Source of the DNA: Flavobacteriales bacterium | GTDB taxonomy: Bacteria > Bacteroidota > Bacteroidia > Flavobacteriales_F > PHOS-HE28 | DNA: 64,000 bases | Assembly (NCBI GenBank): GCA_016717225.1 | Contig: JADKGB010000006.1 | Location: 62,001 to 126,000, forward strand | Reading direction: 5' to 3' | Shown here: piece after piece, positions 18,065 to 27,751 of the stretch | How the letters are laid out: each line of letters opens with the position of its first letter | Numbering within the stretch: the stretch's first letter is position 1 | Made by a program: the position numbers and the translations under genes | The notes under the pieces: generated by a model | What the model was told of the DNA's origin: nothing | Databases searched by the model: none | What the model saw: only the letters and a program-made list of their open reading frames with translations

Positions 18065-18359
18065 GGTGGTTGCGCGACACGCCCCTGGAAACAGCGGCGT
18101 AGGAAGGGCGACGAAAGTAGGCAGCTACCAGGTGTTCAGAGCGCGGCACCGGTAGGGGTCTGCAGAATACCGCTCGGAACCGACCATTTCGCTCAGCAGG
18201 CACTTCATGACCCGTGTGTTCTATTCAGGAAAAGCCGGTTGACCTCCAACATCAAAGAACTGGAGAACAGGAAGTCTGCAAATGCCCCTTTCACCCTCCA
18301 CTTGCGCACCAATACCTTGCACCCCTCCATCCACTTTCGCCAGCGTAACGGCGAATACA
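18065..18359. promoter_or_regulatory. Divergent intergenic region
   Basis: 295 bases between the divergent ATP-grasp operon (-) and the glycosyltransferase operon (+). It must hold promoters for both. A CACTTTCGCC string about 20 bases before the plus-strand start vaguely resembles the Bacteroidota -7 element; no clear -33 element is visible. No gene is supported here. Confidence 0.35.
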
Positions 18360-19550
18360 ATGCGAATCGCCTATATCACGCACTACGCCGATCTGTATGG
18401 GGCCAATCGTAGTCTGTTGGACCTGGTGCTGGAAGCACGCTCTCGTGGTGCTGTGGAGCCCAGCGTACTGTTGCCGAAGGCAGGGCCTTTGTCAGAGCGC
18501 CTCGCGTTGGAAGGCATCGAACATGCTATTGTGCCCTGGGAGCTTTGGATGAGCGATCGCTACTATGTGGGCCGTCCACATCATCGATTGAAGCAATATC
18601 TCGGGTACCAGCGCGATGCCCGCAAACGGGCCAAGCGGAACGCGCAAGCATTGTCTGCTGTGTTGGAACAACTGCGGCAATGGAACCCACAGCTTGTGCA
18701 TGTCAACAGTGCTGCCGTGGCACTGGTGCCGGGTTTGCTCAAGCAATTGGACGTGCCCTTGATCTGGCACATTCGTGAGCTGCCGGAGGAGCAATACCTG
18801 CTGCACTTGGATGCGGGCAGAAAAGCCTATGGCCAAGCATTGCGAGGTGCGGATCGGTTGATCGCGATCAGCGAGGCAGTGAAGGCCGATGTTCAACGCT
18901 ATGCCGGAAAGTCAACTGCGGTTGAGGTGATCTATAACGGCGTGCTGCGGTTGGCGGACTATGCTGAACTGGCCTCGCATAGCGAAGAGCGTTGGCGGGC
19001 GCCAAGTCCTTTCACCTTTCTGCTGGCCGGGCTGATACACCCAAGCAAGGGCCAGGAAGAAGCGATCCGTGCATTGGCGTTGGTGAAAGAACAATGCCCA
19101 GATGTGCGCTTGGTGATCGCCGGAGGCGGAAAAACAGAACACCTGAAACGGCTCATCGCCGAAACAGGTATGCAAACGCATGTGGACCTTCCAGGATTTG
19201 TGCCCGATATGCGCCCGCTCCTCCTCAGCAGCCATGCGTTGTTGATGTGCAGCCGCAACGAAGCCATGGGCCGCGTTACGGTGGAAGGCATGGGCAGCGG
19301 CTTGCCGGTGATCGGCCACAATAGTGGTGGCACCCCGGAGTTGATCGGCGGCGAGTATGGCGGACTGCTCTATGATCACGGCCCTGAAGAATTGGCCCAA
19401 TTGATGATCGGCCTTGCAAACGATCCTGCGAAAGCACGGGAAATGGGCCAGCACCTGATGAGAAGCGCAGCGGAACGTTTCAACGTGGAGCGCTACGCTA
19501 CCGAAGTATTGGGTGTGTATCGCTCGGTACTTTCGCGCTTCGCCAAATGA
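18360..19550 (+). CDS. Family 4 glycosyltransferase
   Basis: 396 residues, GT-B fold. The start MRIAYITHYADLYGANRSLL begins the acceptor domain; an upstream in-frame extension is not family-like and was excluded. Donor-domain blocks are FLLAGLIHPSKGQEEAIRAL, LVIAGGGKTEHLKRL, VDLPGFVPDMRPLL and the EX7E-like NEAMGRVTVEGMGSGLPVIG. It opens a run of four coupled glycosyltransferases, each overlapping the next by ATGA, which points to one polycistronic assembly line. Confidence 0.9.
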   Translation: MRIAYITHYADLYGANRSLLDLVLEARSRGAVEPSVLLPKAGPLSERLALEGIEHAIVPWELWMSDRYYVGRPHHRLKQYLGYQRDARKRAKRNAQALSAVLEQLRQWNPQLVHVNSAAVALVPGLLKQLDVPLIWHIRELPEEQYLLHLDAGRKAYGQALRGADRLIAISEAVKADVQRYAGKSTAVEVIYNGVLRLADYAELASHSEERWRAPSPFTFLLAGLIHPSKGQEEAIRALALVKEQCPDVRLVIAGGGKTEHLKRLIAETGMQTHVDLPGFVPDMRPLLLSSHALLMCSRNEAMGRVTVEGMGSGLPVIGHNSGGTPELIGGEYGGLLYDHGPEELAQLMIGLANDPAKAREMGQHLMRSAAERFNVERYATEVLGVYRSVLSRFAK

Positions 19551-20560
19551 CCGTGCCGCGTATATCCCTGATCACCCCGAGCTATCAGCAGGCGGCTTAT
19601 TTGCCAGAATGCATCGCTTCTGTCCATGAACTGAACAGCGGGCAGGGCGTGGACCACATCGTTGTCGACGGAGGCAGCACGGATGGCTCGAAGGAGGTGA
19701 TCCAACAGAACTCCCATCTGCTTACGTGGTGGTGCTGCGAAAAAGACAAAGGCCAAAGTGATGCCATCAACAAAGGCCTGGCACATGCCACCGGCGATGT
19801 GTTCGGTTGGTTGAACAGTGATGACGCCTTGCTGCCGGATGCGCTGCGGAAAGTCAGCGATGCCTTCGCCCATGACCCGGATCTGCTCGTATTCGGCGGG
19901 CGGTTGATCCATCGGAGCGAGAACGATGATCGCGTCTTCGAACGGTTGAACGACACGCGCGACACCGTGCGCCTTTTCGCCGACCCCATCGTGAACCAAC
20001 AGTCCACGTTCTACCGGATGCACGTGGTAAAAAGCATCGGTGGCGTTGATCCGGCCCTGCGATACGTGATGGACGTGGAGCTGTGGTGGCAACTGCTCTT
20101 CCGCTTTGGCACATCCCATTTGCGTTTCGACGCTGTTGAACTCGCGATCTTCCGAATGCACTCGGCGAGCAAGACCATGGGCGAGCACAGTGGATTCATT
20201 GACGAACTAGCCGACCTTCTTCATGGTCTCTGCACACGAGTTGGCCACAGCGAGCTTGCGGCCATCATTGCGATCGGTTATCCAGAAAGAAAGCCATTGC
20301 GCGGCATACCGGCAAACGCCGAACAGCACGCCCGGATCGTGCATACTATGGCCGTTCACTTCCTGCTGAAGTGGAACGGACACATGCACACAGAACCACA
20401 GTTCGGCATGTTGAAAACCCTCTGCCAAAGCGGCCTCGTTCAGCCCGGAGAACTACTGCCGGAAATGAGAGAACGCTGGGACCTGGTGAAAAAGCGAACG
20501 AGTCTTGGGTCGTGGAACCTTTTCCGTGCGCAACGGAAGATCAAACACTTGTTCCGATGA
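19547..20560 (+). CDS. Family 2 glycosyltransferase (WcaA-like)
   Basis: 337 residues. RISLITPSYQQAAYLPECIA, HIVVDGGSTDGSKEVI, DKGQSDAINKGLAHATGDVF and GWLNSDDALLPDAL give a complete GT-A donor site, with an acceptor-side YVMDVELWWQLLFRFG. It overlaps both neighbours by four bases. It adds one sugar to the repeat unit; the specificity is not readable. Confidence 0.9.
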   Translation: MTVPRISLITPSYQQAAYLPECIASVHELNSGQGVDHIVVDGGSTDGSKEVIQQNSHLLTWWCCEKDKGQSDAINKGLAHATGDVFGWLNSDDALLPDALRKVSDAFAHDPDLLVFGGRLIHRSENDDRVFERLNDTRDTVRLFADPIVNQQSTFYRMHVVKSIGGVDPALRYVMDVELWWQLLFRFGTSHLRFDAVELAIFRMHSASKTMGEHSGFIDELADLLHGLCTRVGHSELAAIIAIGYPERKPLRGIPANAEQHARIVHTMAVHFLLKWNGHMHTEPQFGMLKTLCQSGLVQPGELLPEMRERWDLVKKRTSLGSWNLFRAQRKIKHLFR

Positions 20561-21564
20561 AGGTGAGTGTGATGATCCCGGTGTTCAACAAGGCGCCGTG
20601 GGTTAAAGAGGCGATCGACAGTGTGCGCACAGGAACCTTCCAGGACTTCGAGATCGTGTGTGTGGACGACTGCAGCACCGACAACAGTGTGGAGGTGTTG
20701 AAGAGCATCGATGATCCACGAATGCGCATCATTCAACTGGACAAAAATCGCGGACCCGCCGGTGCAGCGAATGCCGGCATCGACGCGTGCCGGGGAGAGT
20801 ACATCGTGCGAATGGACGCGGACGATATCGCCATGCCCGACCGGCTGGAAGTGCAGGTAGCCTACCTCGATCAGCATCCTGACGTGGGCGCGAGCGGCGG
20901 TCATTTGCGCCTCTTCGGCCAACGGGAAACCATGTGGCCATTCCCCATTACCAACGAAGAGTGCATGGCACAGCAACTCTTCGGGGTTCCAGTATCGCAA
21001 CCAGCCAGTATCATGCGGCGCAGCGTACTGGAAGAGCACCACTTGCGCTACGGCAATGATTGGCCGCGCTTCGGTGAGGACTGGCTCTTCTGGATCCGTG
21101 TAGGTAAGCACACACGCTTCGGCAGCCTCGACCGCCCCATCACCCTGTATCGGCGGCATGAGAACAACATCAGCCAGGGACGCGATCGTTTCGGAGACTA
21201 CGACCATTTGATCCGGGAAGTGTTCACCTTCTTCGGGATACCGCATACGCAAGAGGACATCGAGCTGCACATGATGAGCATGTACCTCTTCAAGCTCCGC
21301 CCCACAAAGGAGCGCTTGTATGCATTGCGCGAATGGCAGCAACGGCTGATCAATTGGAATAATAAGACAGGCTTGTTCCCTGAACCTGCCTTGACCAACC
21401 GGCTGAACAAAGCCTGGAGTGGCCTCTTCCACTACTTACCCCGGTTTGGCACCGGTGTGGCACTGGAACATTTGCGCGCGAGCGATTCATGGCCCGCCGA
21501 TCGACTGATGTACTTGGCGAAGTATCGGTTGAACATGTTGCTCGGAAGAATGAAAAGCGAATGA
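20557..21564 (+). CDS. Family 2 glycosyltransferase
   Basis: 335 residues from an ATG that overlaps the previous stop; a longer in-frame start exists but lies inside the upstream gene. Motifs are VSVMIPVFNKAPWVKEAIDS, IVCVDDCSTDNSVEVL, NRGPAGAANAGIDACRGEY and VRMDADDIAMPDRLE. The C-terminal 120 residues (FRHLI-type region with YRRHENNIS) are typical of enzymes in capsule clusters. Part of the four-gene glycosyltransferase operon. Confidence 0.9.
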   Translation: MKVSVMIPVFNKAPWVKEAIDSVRTGTFQDFEIVCVDDCSTDNSVEVLKSIDDPRMRIIQLDKNRGPAGAANAGIDACRGEYIVRMDADDIAMPDRLEVQVAYLDQHPDVGASGGHLRLFGQRETMWPFPITNEECMAQQLFGVPVSQPASIMRRSVLEEHHLRYGNDWPRFGEDWLFWIRVGKHTRFGSLDRPITLYRRHENNISQGRDRFGDYDHLIREVFTFFGIPHTQEDIELHMMSMYLFKLRPTKERLYALREWQQRLINWNNKTGLFPEPALTNRLNKAWSGLFHYLPRFGTGVALEHLRASDSWPADRLMYLAKYRLNMLLGRMKSE

Positions 21565-22841
21565 AAGGGCACAGTATGCGGATGAACGAACCCAAGGGCA
21601 AGGAGCTTTGGCTGTTCACCATGCGCTTTCCATACGGCAGCGGCGAGACGTTCATCGGGACGGAACTACCCTTCCTCTGTGAACGCTTCGAGCGTATCGT
21701 CGTAATGCCTTTGGTCGTAGAAGGAACGCCGCGTGAAATGCCGCCGAATGCTGTTGTCAGACAAGTGCTGCCAGAACCTTTCAAACCTGCCGGCCCGGTC
21801 ACGATCCTCCGTTATTGGAAGATCTGGCAAGACTTGGTGCAGAGCGTTCGCGCATCTTCGCCGTCTCCAGCGGTGCTGCGCAAACACTGGCCAGCGGTGC
21901 GGAGCCAATCGCGCCATGCACTGGAACGATTTCAATTCCTTAGCACCACGCTATTCCCCAAATTCGACCCTGAACGGGTTGTTCTGTATTCCTTTTGGAC
22001 CGCTGATTGGGCTACTGTACTCGGTCTTTGGAAAGCCTCCGATCCGCGCGTTCGGTTCTTCGGTCGAATGCAGGGTTTCGATCTCTATGCTGAACGAAAT
22101 CCTGACAACTGGCCACCATTCCGCCAGTTCCAATTGGGCCACATCGAGCGGATCTTCGTGACCTCCCGAACCGGGCTCGATTATCTGGAAGGGCAATACC
22201 CCGAGCACATCGGCACGTTCGAATATTCGCCTTTAGGAACGGTGGATCATGGACTGGCACCCTGGGAACCGTCACCGGTTACGCGCATCGTATCGGTTGC
22301 CAACCTCATACCGATAAAACGGGTGCATCTTCTTGCGGAAGCGCTTCGTCTATTGGACATTCCAGTGGAGTGGACGCACTTCGGCGACGGACCTGAGCGC
22401 GATGGATCGGAAAAGATCATCGCTATGCTACCACCCAATGTTCGCGTGAACCTGATGGGACGAATACCGCACGCGGAAGTGCTGGAGTGGTACAAGAGCC
22501 ATCCGGTCGATCTTTTCGTACACACAAGTTCCACAGAAGGATTGCCGCTTTCGATGAAAGAGGCGGCCAGTTTCGGCATTCCCATGCTGGCTGTGAACGC
22601 CGGGGGGGTGAAGGAGATCGTGAACGCCAATACCGGAGTTCTCCTACCGTCCGAAGCCGATGCCGCCGTGATCGCAACGCAGATCCGCGATCATCAGACC
22701 TCTCCCCGCAACACAGTGGTTTTCCGGACAGGTGCGCGCGCGTGGTGGGCGAAGAATTTCAAAGCGGATGAAGCATACGGTCGGTTCATAGACCGGTTCT
22801 TGATCGTGCACGCAGGCGATCGGCGCCAAGTCGATCAATGA
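21561..22841 (+). CDS. Family 4 glycosyltransferase (WcaL/AmsK-like)
   Basis: 426 residues. LWLFTMRFPYGSGETFIGTE near the N-terminus is typical of WcaL/AmsK-type enzymes that add to a lipid-linked chain. Donor-domain blocks are RIVSVANLIPIKRVHLLAEA, WTHFGDGPERD, VNLMGRIPHAEVLEWY and STEGLPLSMKEAASFGIPML. The ATG at 21561 overlaps the preceding stop; an ATG five codons later is also possible. Last of the coupled glycosyltransferase series, 33 bases before galE. Confidence 0.9.
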   Translation: MKGHSMRMNEPKGKELWLFTMRFPYGSGETFIGTELPFLCERFERIVVMPLVVEGTPREMPPNAVVRQVLPEPFKPAGPVTILRYWKIWQDLVQSVRASSPSPAVLRKHWPAVRSQSRHALERFQFLSTTLFPKFDPERVVLYSFWTADWATVLGLWKASDPRVRFFGRMQGFDLYAERNPDNWPPFRQFQLGHIERIFVTSRTGLDYLEGQYPEHIGTFEYSPLGTVDHGLAPWEPSPVTRIVSVANLIPIKRVHLLAEALRLLDIPVEWTHFGDGPERDGSEKIIAMLPPNVRVNLMGRIPHAEVLEWYKSHPVDLFVHTSSTEGLPLSMKEAASFGIPMLAVNAGGVKEIVNANTGVLLPSEADAAVIATQIRDHQTSPRNTVVFRTGARAWWAKNFKADEAYGRFIDRFLIVHAGDRRQVDQ

Positions 22842-22874
22842 TGTATCCGTAGCGGATCCCTTTCTTTGCGCGGC

Positions 22875-23915
22875 ATGAAAAAAGTACTGGTTACGGGCGG
22901 TGCCGGTTTCATCGGCAGCCACACGTGTGTGGAGTTGATCGCGGCGGGATATGTACCGGTGATCGTTGATGATATGCGCAATAGCGATGATCGGATCCTG
23001 AAGGGGATCGAAAAGATCGTTCAGCGCAAGGTGGTCCTGCATCGGATCGATTGCGGGATTGAAACCGAATTGGAGAAAGTCTTCCGCGAAGAGGGCCCGT
23101 TCTTCGGTGCGATCCATTTCGCTGCGTACAAGTCGGTGAACGAGAGCGTGGCTGAACCCGTGAAATATTACGCGAACAATATCGGGTCGCTTGTTTCCTT
23201 GCTCAACGTGTCGAAGAGGCACAACATGAACCGCTTGGTATTCTCATCCAGCTGTGCAGTCTATGGGCTGGCAACCTCGCTGCCTGTGGACGAGAAGGCA
23301 CCCGCCACCAACGCGAATTCGCCATACGGCTATACCAAAGTGGTGTGCGAGCAATTGTTGCGCGATGCTTCTCACTGTGATCCGGACCTGCGCGTCGTGA
23401 TGCTTCGGTACTTCAATCCGGTGGGTGCTCACCCCAGCGCACTGATCGGCGAGCTTCCTTTAGGTATTCCGAACAACTTGGTTCCGTACGTGATGCAGAC
23501 CGCCGCAGGACTTAGAAACGAGTTGACGATCTACGGCAGCGATTATGGGACACCTGATGGCACCTGTCAGCGGGATTATCTGCACGTGGTCGACCTGGCC
23601 AAAGCGCATGTTCAAGCATTGAACTTTCTGAATACCGCGTCCAGCGAACGGTGCGAAGTCTTCAACCTTGGCACCGGACGTGCATCGAGCGTAAAAGAAG
23701 TGGTCGACACCTTCGTGCGGGTCACTGGAGCACCCGTAAGATCACGCATGGGTCCACGGCGTGCCGGTGATGTGCCGAGCATTTTTGCGGATGCATCCAA
23801 AGCACATAAAGCGCTTGGATGGAGTTGTGCTTTTGATCTGGCCGATGCATTGCGCGATGCTTGGGCATGGCAGCGCACCTTGGACACTGATCCTGTGGCA
23901 GCCAGCACGCCGTAA
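22875..23915 (+). CDS. galE: UDP-glucose 4-epimerase
   Basis: 346-residue extended SDR that interconverts UDP-glucose and UDP-galactose. The NAD site is VTGGAGFIGSHTCVEL (residues 6-21). The catalytic serine lies in FSSSCAVYG and the Tyr/Lys pair in SPYGYTKVVCEQL. The substrate region is RYFNPVGAHPSALIGELP and CQRDYLHVVDLA. Full length and intact. It supplies UDP-galactose (or UDP-GalNAc) to the glycosyltransferases just upstream. Confidence 0.94.
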   Translation: MKKVLVTGGAGFIGSHTCVELIAAGYVPVIVDDMRNSDDRILKGIEKIVQRKVVLHRIDCGIETELEKVFREEGPFFGAIHFAAYKSVNESVAEPVKYYANNIGSLVSLLNVSKRHNMNRLVFSSSCAVYGLATSLPVDEKAPATNANSPYGYTKVVCEQLLRDASHCDPDLRVVMLRYFNPVGAHPSALIGELPLGIPNNLVPYVMQTAAGLRNELTIYGSDYGTPDGTCQRDYLHVVDLAKAHVQALNFLNTASSERCEVFNLGTGRASSVKEVVDTFVRVTGAPVRSRMGPRRAGDVPSIFADASKAHKALGWSCAFDLADALRDAWAWQRTLDTDPVAASTP

Positions 23916-23962
23916 GCCATTGAACGGGATCGAAGAGCTGCGTGATAGCCATTACCTGACCG

Positions 23963-25462
23963 ATGCTCTTCAATAGCGCTGAGTTCTGTCTCTTCTTCTT
24001 TCCGCTGGTAACGGGGTTGTACTTCGTGCTGCCGCACAAGTGGCGCTGGCTGTTGCTTCTTGGCGCGAGCTGTTGGTTCTATATGGCCTTCGTGCCGCTG
24101 TTCATCGCCATTCTCGCTTTCACCATCGGTGTTGACTATTTCGCAGGTCTGGCCATCGAACGTAACGAGGGATCACGGCGGAAGTTCTTCTTGGTCGCGA
24201 GCATCATTGCGAACGTGGGGGTGCTCGCAGTGTTCAAGTACTGGGACTTCCTCAATGGCAACCTCACCTCGCTCTTCGGTTCTATTGGCATTGAATACCA
24301 TCTGCCCAAGCTCAATGAATGGACCTTCTTCGGCTTTTTGCCTGCAGGTATGGTGCTTCCCATTGGCCTGTCCTTCCACACCTTCCAATCGCTGAGCTAC
24401 ACCATCGAGGTGTACCGGAAGCACCAGAAAGCCGAGCATCGCTTCGGCGTGTTCGCGCTGTACGTGATGTTCTATCCGCAGCTCGTGGCGGGCCCCATCG
24501 AACGGCCGGCGAATTTGCTGAACCAACTGAACGCCCAAGAAGGCGCTGGCATTCGATCCCATTTCAACTACGACCGTGTGGTGTGGGGGCTGAAACAGAT
24601 GCTCTGGGGCTTCTTCAAAAAGCTGGTGATCGCTGATCGATGTGGTTTTTTGGTTGATCAGGTCTATGGACACACAGGGCAATATGAAGGTCTCAGCCTG
24701 CTGCTGGCAACGTACTTGTTCGCGTTCCAGATCTATTGCGATTTCAGCGGTTACACCGACATTGCGTTGGGTGCAGCGCGGGTCATGGGGTTCGACCTGA
24801 TGGTGAACTTCCGAACCCCATACCGGAGTGCGAGTATCAGCGAGTTTTGGAGCCGTTGGCACATCAGCCTTAGTTCATGGTTCCGCGATTATCTCTACAT
24901 CCCACTCGGTGGAAACCGGGTGGTCAAATGGCGCTGGTACTACAATCTGTTCATAGTCTTTCTGGTGAGCGGCTTGTGGCACGGCGCGAATTGGACGTAC
25001 ATCATTTGGGGGAGCATCCACGGGTTCTATCTCATTCTGGCTGCCATATTCGTTCCGTATTGGAAAACATTCGACCTGGCGACGGGTCTTTCCAAGTGGC
25101 CTCGGATAAAACGCTGGGCGAATGTGCTCATAACATTTCACCTCGTTCTGCTGGCCTGGGTCTTTTTCCGCGCGAACAATGTGCATGACGCCTTTCTTGT
25201 CTGTGAACGGATCTTCAACACGCCATGGCATTTCGCGGATCTGTTCAAGCTGTACAAAGCCCTTCCTACAAGCTTGTTCGAAGTAACGATCGCGCTTACG
25301 GCCGTCTTTCTTCTGATAGACCCGGTGTACGATGCATGGATAAAACGCGAGCACGCTTGGCCCACAGGGTGGAAAGGCATGGCTGCCTTTGGAGCATTGG
25401 CGGTGTTCATTCTGCTTTTCGGCTATTTCGGCTCAACCAGTTTCATCTATTTCCAATTCTAG
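23963..25462 (+). CDS. MBOAT-family membrane O-acyltransferase (AlgI-like)
   Basis: 499 residues and about ten membrane helices. The conserved MBOAT region includes FYPQLVAGPIERPANLL, QIYCDFSGYTDIALGAARVM, FWSRWHISLSSWFRDYLYIP and LWHGANWTYIIWG, the last holding the catalytic histidine. AlgI-type proteins move acyl groups across the membrane to acetylate exported polysaccharide. It is followed one base later by an SGNH partner, the usual AlgI/AlgX-like pairing. Confidence 0.93.
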   Translation: MLFNSAEFCLFFFPLVTGLYFVLPHKWRWLLLLGASCWFYMAFVPLFIAILAFTIGVDYFAGLAIERNEGSRRKFFLVASIIANVGVLAVFKYWDFLNGNLTSLFGSIGIEYHLPKLNEWTFFGFLPAGMVLPIGLSFHTFQSLSYTIEVYRKHQKAEHRFGVFALYVMFYPQLVAGPIERPANLLNQLNAQEGAGIRSHFNYDRVVWGLKQMLWGFFKKLVIADRCGFLVDQVYGHTGQYEGLSLLLATYLFAFQIYCDFSGYTDIALGAARVMGFDLMVNFRTPYRSASISEFWSRWHISLSSWFRDYLYIPLGGNRVVKWRWYYNLFIVFLVSGLWHGANWTYIIWGSIHGFYLILAAIFVPYWKTFDLATGLSKWPRIKRWANVLITFHLVLLAWVFFRANNVHDAFLVCERIFNTPWHFADLFKLYKALPTSLFEVTIALTAVFLLIDPVYDAWIKREHAWPTGWKGMAAFGALAVFILLFGYFGSTSFIYFQF

Positions 25463-25463
25463 G

Positions 25464-26411
25464 ATGAAGCGGCTGTTCACACAGGGGTTGAAATTCTTGG
25501 GTGTAACGCTTGCGTTGTACCTGCTGACCTTTCTGGCGCTCTACAAGATCTCCATCGGTAAGCCGCTCATCTATCGAACAGCCGATTACTATCAATGGAA
25601 AGGTGGTGTGGCCCAGGCAAAATTCGCTGAATGGGATCCTTCTGCGAAGTGGGATGCAGTGGTCATCGGCTCCTCACATGCCTACCGAGGCTACGATCCG
25701 CGGGTGTTCGCTGCTCGCGGTTATCGCATGTTCAACTTGGGAAGCACAGCTCAAACACCACTGAGCACGTACACGATCCTGAAGAACTATGTCGATAGTT
25801 CACGCACCAAGTTGGTCATTCTTGACCTGTACGAGAACACCATGGACCAGGATGGACTCGAAAGTGTGAGTGACCTTTCACAGAACTTGCCGACCGACCT
25901 GGCCGCGGCGGAACTCACAGCCCGTTTTCGTGACCTACGTGGCGTGAACATGTTCACCTTGCGCATGTTGAACAAACAAGGTCCAGTGATGTACAAGGAC
26001 CCGAACTACAAGGGCAACGGCTTCGCGATCAAAACGGATTCGGTGAAAAGGAAGATCACGTACGAGAGGGGGAAGACCCTGAAATTGAACGATCGACAAA
26101 AAGAATACTTCGTGAAGTGTTTGGACCTTTGCGCCGAACGTGGGATCAGCGTGGTGCTCGCCACACACTTCTATCCGCACCAAAGCGATCAACAACGTCA
26201 TCTCGATCTCAAACGCTGGGTCGAACCACTGATCGCGGATCGCGGCATTTTGTGGCTGGACTTTTCATACTCCCACACCTTGAGCGACACGAACCATTTC
26301 TGCGACCACAACCACATGAACGAAGCCGGTTCACGGATATTCAACGAGCGCCTGCTCGATTCGCTGGAAGCGAAGGGCTACCTGCCCCACCTTTCCAGAG
26401 TTCCTCTTTGA
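25464..26411 (+). CDS. SGNH-like polysaccharide O-acetylation partner
   Basis: 315 residues. An N-terminal signal anchor (LGVTLALYLLTFLALYKI) leads to a periplasmic SGNH-type domain. WDAVVIGSSHAYRGYDPR holds the nucleophile serine, MFNLGSTAQTPLS the glycine block, LVILDLYENTM a central strand, and HFCDHNHMNEAGS the catalytic Asp/His. The gene follows the MBOAT stop by one base. It probably transfers the acetyl group delivered by the MBOAT protein onto the surface polysaccharide. The start was chosen at 25464; an in-frame start inside the MBOAT gene is not supported by residue quality. Confidence 0.82.
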   Translation: MKRLFTQGLKFLGVTLALYLLTFLALYKISIGKPLIYRTADYYQWKGGVAQAKFAEWDPSAKWDAVVIGSSHAYRGYDPRVFAARGYRMFNLGSTAQTPLSTYTILKNYVDSSRTKLVILDLYENTMDQDGLESVSDLSQNLPTDLAAAELTARFRDLRGVNMFTLRMLNKQGPVMYKDPNYKGNGFAIKTDSVKRKITYERGKTLKLNDRQKEYFVKCLDLCAERGISVVLATHFYPHQSDQQRHLDLKRWVEPLIADRGILWLDFSYSHTLSDTNHFCDHNHMNEAGSRIFNERLLDSLEAKGYLPHLSRVPL

Positions 26412-26437
26412 CCTGCCCACTACATTCGCCGCACAAC

Positions 26438-27745
26438 ATGTCATCAATGCCACAAACCACCGCTTCAACCGCCATTGCGCGCGACACTGCCGTATTCGAG
26501 ATCATCGAAAAGGAAAAGTGGCGCCAAACGAAAGGACTTGAACTGATCGCCAGCGAGAACTATGTGAGCGATCAGGTGATGGAAGCCATGGGTTCGGTGA
26601 TGACGAACAAATACGCCGAAGGCCTGCCTGGAAAACGATACTACGGAGGCTGCGAGCACGTGGATGAAACCGAGAACCTCGCCATAGATCGGGTAAAAAA
26701 GCTGTTCGGAGCAGCTTGGGCGAACGTGCAGCCGCACAGTGGGGCACAAGCGAACGCAGCGGTGATGCTCGGTGTCTTGAAGCCCGGCGATACCATACTT
26801 GGCTTTGACCTGAGCCATGGCGGGCACCTGACGCATGGCAGTCCAGTGAACTTCAGTGGCAAACTGTACCACGCAACGTTTTACGGGGTTGAAAAGGAGA
26901 CCGGACGCATCGACATGGACAAGGTGGCGGTCACCGCTCGTGCGGAAAAACCCAAGATGATCATCTGTGGTGCGAGTGCGTACAGCCGCGATTGGGACTA
27001 TGCCCGGTTCCGCGCTATCGCTGATGAAGTGGGCGCCCTGTTGATGGCGGACATCAGCCATCCGGCAGGCCTTATCGCCGCCAAACTCCTGAACGACCCG
27101 TTGCCACATTGCCACATTGTGACGACAACAACACACAAAACTTTGCGCGGTCCACGTGGTGGGCTGATCATGATGGGCACCGACTTCGAGAATCCATGGG
27201 GGCTGAAGACACCGAAAGGCGAACCCCGATTGATGACGTCCATTCTTGACAGCGCCGTGTTTCCGGGCACCCAAGGCGGACCGCTGGAACATGTTATCGC
27301 CAGCAAAGCCATTGCCTTTGGAGAAGCCTTGAGTCCAACATTCAAAGCATATGGGCAGCAAGTGATCTCGAATGCCAATGCCATGGCCAAGGCATTGGTC
27401 GAAAGCGGTTACCAGATCGTTAGCGGGGGTACCGACAACCATTGCATGCTCATCGATCTGCGGAGCAAGAACATCACCGGCAAGGAGGCAGAACGCGTGC
27501 TGGGCTTGGTGGATATCACGGTAAACAAGAACATGGTTCCGTTCGACACCCAAAGTCCGTTCGTCACCAGCGGTATCCGTATCGGAACGCCAGCGATCAC
27601 TACGCGCGGATTGAAGGAAGCCGAGTGCAAACAGATCGCCCAACTGATCGATGCGGCGATCATGCACCACACCGACGAAAGCGAGCTCAAGCGTATCCGT
27701 TTCCAAGTGAACGGCATGATGCGGCTCCGCCCGCTCTTTTCTTGA
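26438..27745 (+). CDS. glyA: Serine hydroxymethyltransferase
   Basis: 435 residues; converts serine and tetrahydrofolate to glycine and 5,10-methylene-THF with PLP. Visible blocks are GLELIASENYVSDQVMEAMG, TNKYAEGLPGKRYYGG, NVQPHSGAQANAAV, ADISHPAGLIA, and the PLP lysine in TTTTHKTLRGPRGG (about residue 234). SGIRIGTPAITTRG closes the fold. The ATG at 26438 starts the conserved protein; the long upstream in-frame extension lies in the SGNH gene and was rejected. A TACATTCG string 17 bases upstream may be its -7 box. Confidence 0.96.
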   Translation: MSSMPQTTASTAIARDTAVFEIIEKEKWRQTKGLELIASENYVSDQVMEAMGSVMTNKYAEGLPGKRYYGGCEHVDETENLAIDRVKKLFGAAWANVQPHSGAQANAAVMLGVLKPGDTILGFDLSHGGHLTHGSPVNFSGKLYHATFYGVEKETGRIDMDKVAVTARAEKPKMIICGASAYSRDWDYARFRAIADEVGALLMADISHPAGLIAAKLLNDPLPHCHIVTTTTHKTLRGPRGGLIMMGTDFENPWGLKTPKGEPRLMTSILDSAVFPGTQGGPLEHVIASKAIAFGEALSPTFKAYGQQVISNANAMAKALVESGYQIVSGGTDNHCMLIDLRSKNITGKEAERVLGLVDITVNKNMVPFDTQSPFVTSGIRIGTPAITTRGLKEAECKQIAQLIDAAIMHHTDESELKRIRFQVNGMMRLRPLFS

Positions 27746-27751
27746 CATCCC

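Noticed and set aside
20371..20556. N-terminal extension of the glycosyltransferase at 20557
   Set aside because: It lies wholly inside the upstream gene in another frame; the conserved GT2 start and ATGA overlap favour 20557.
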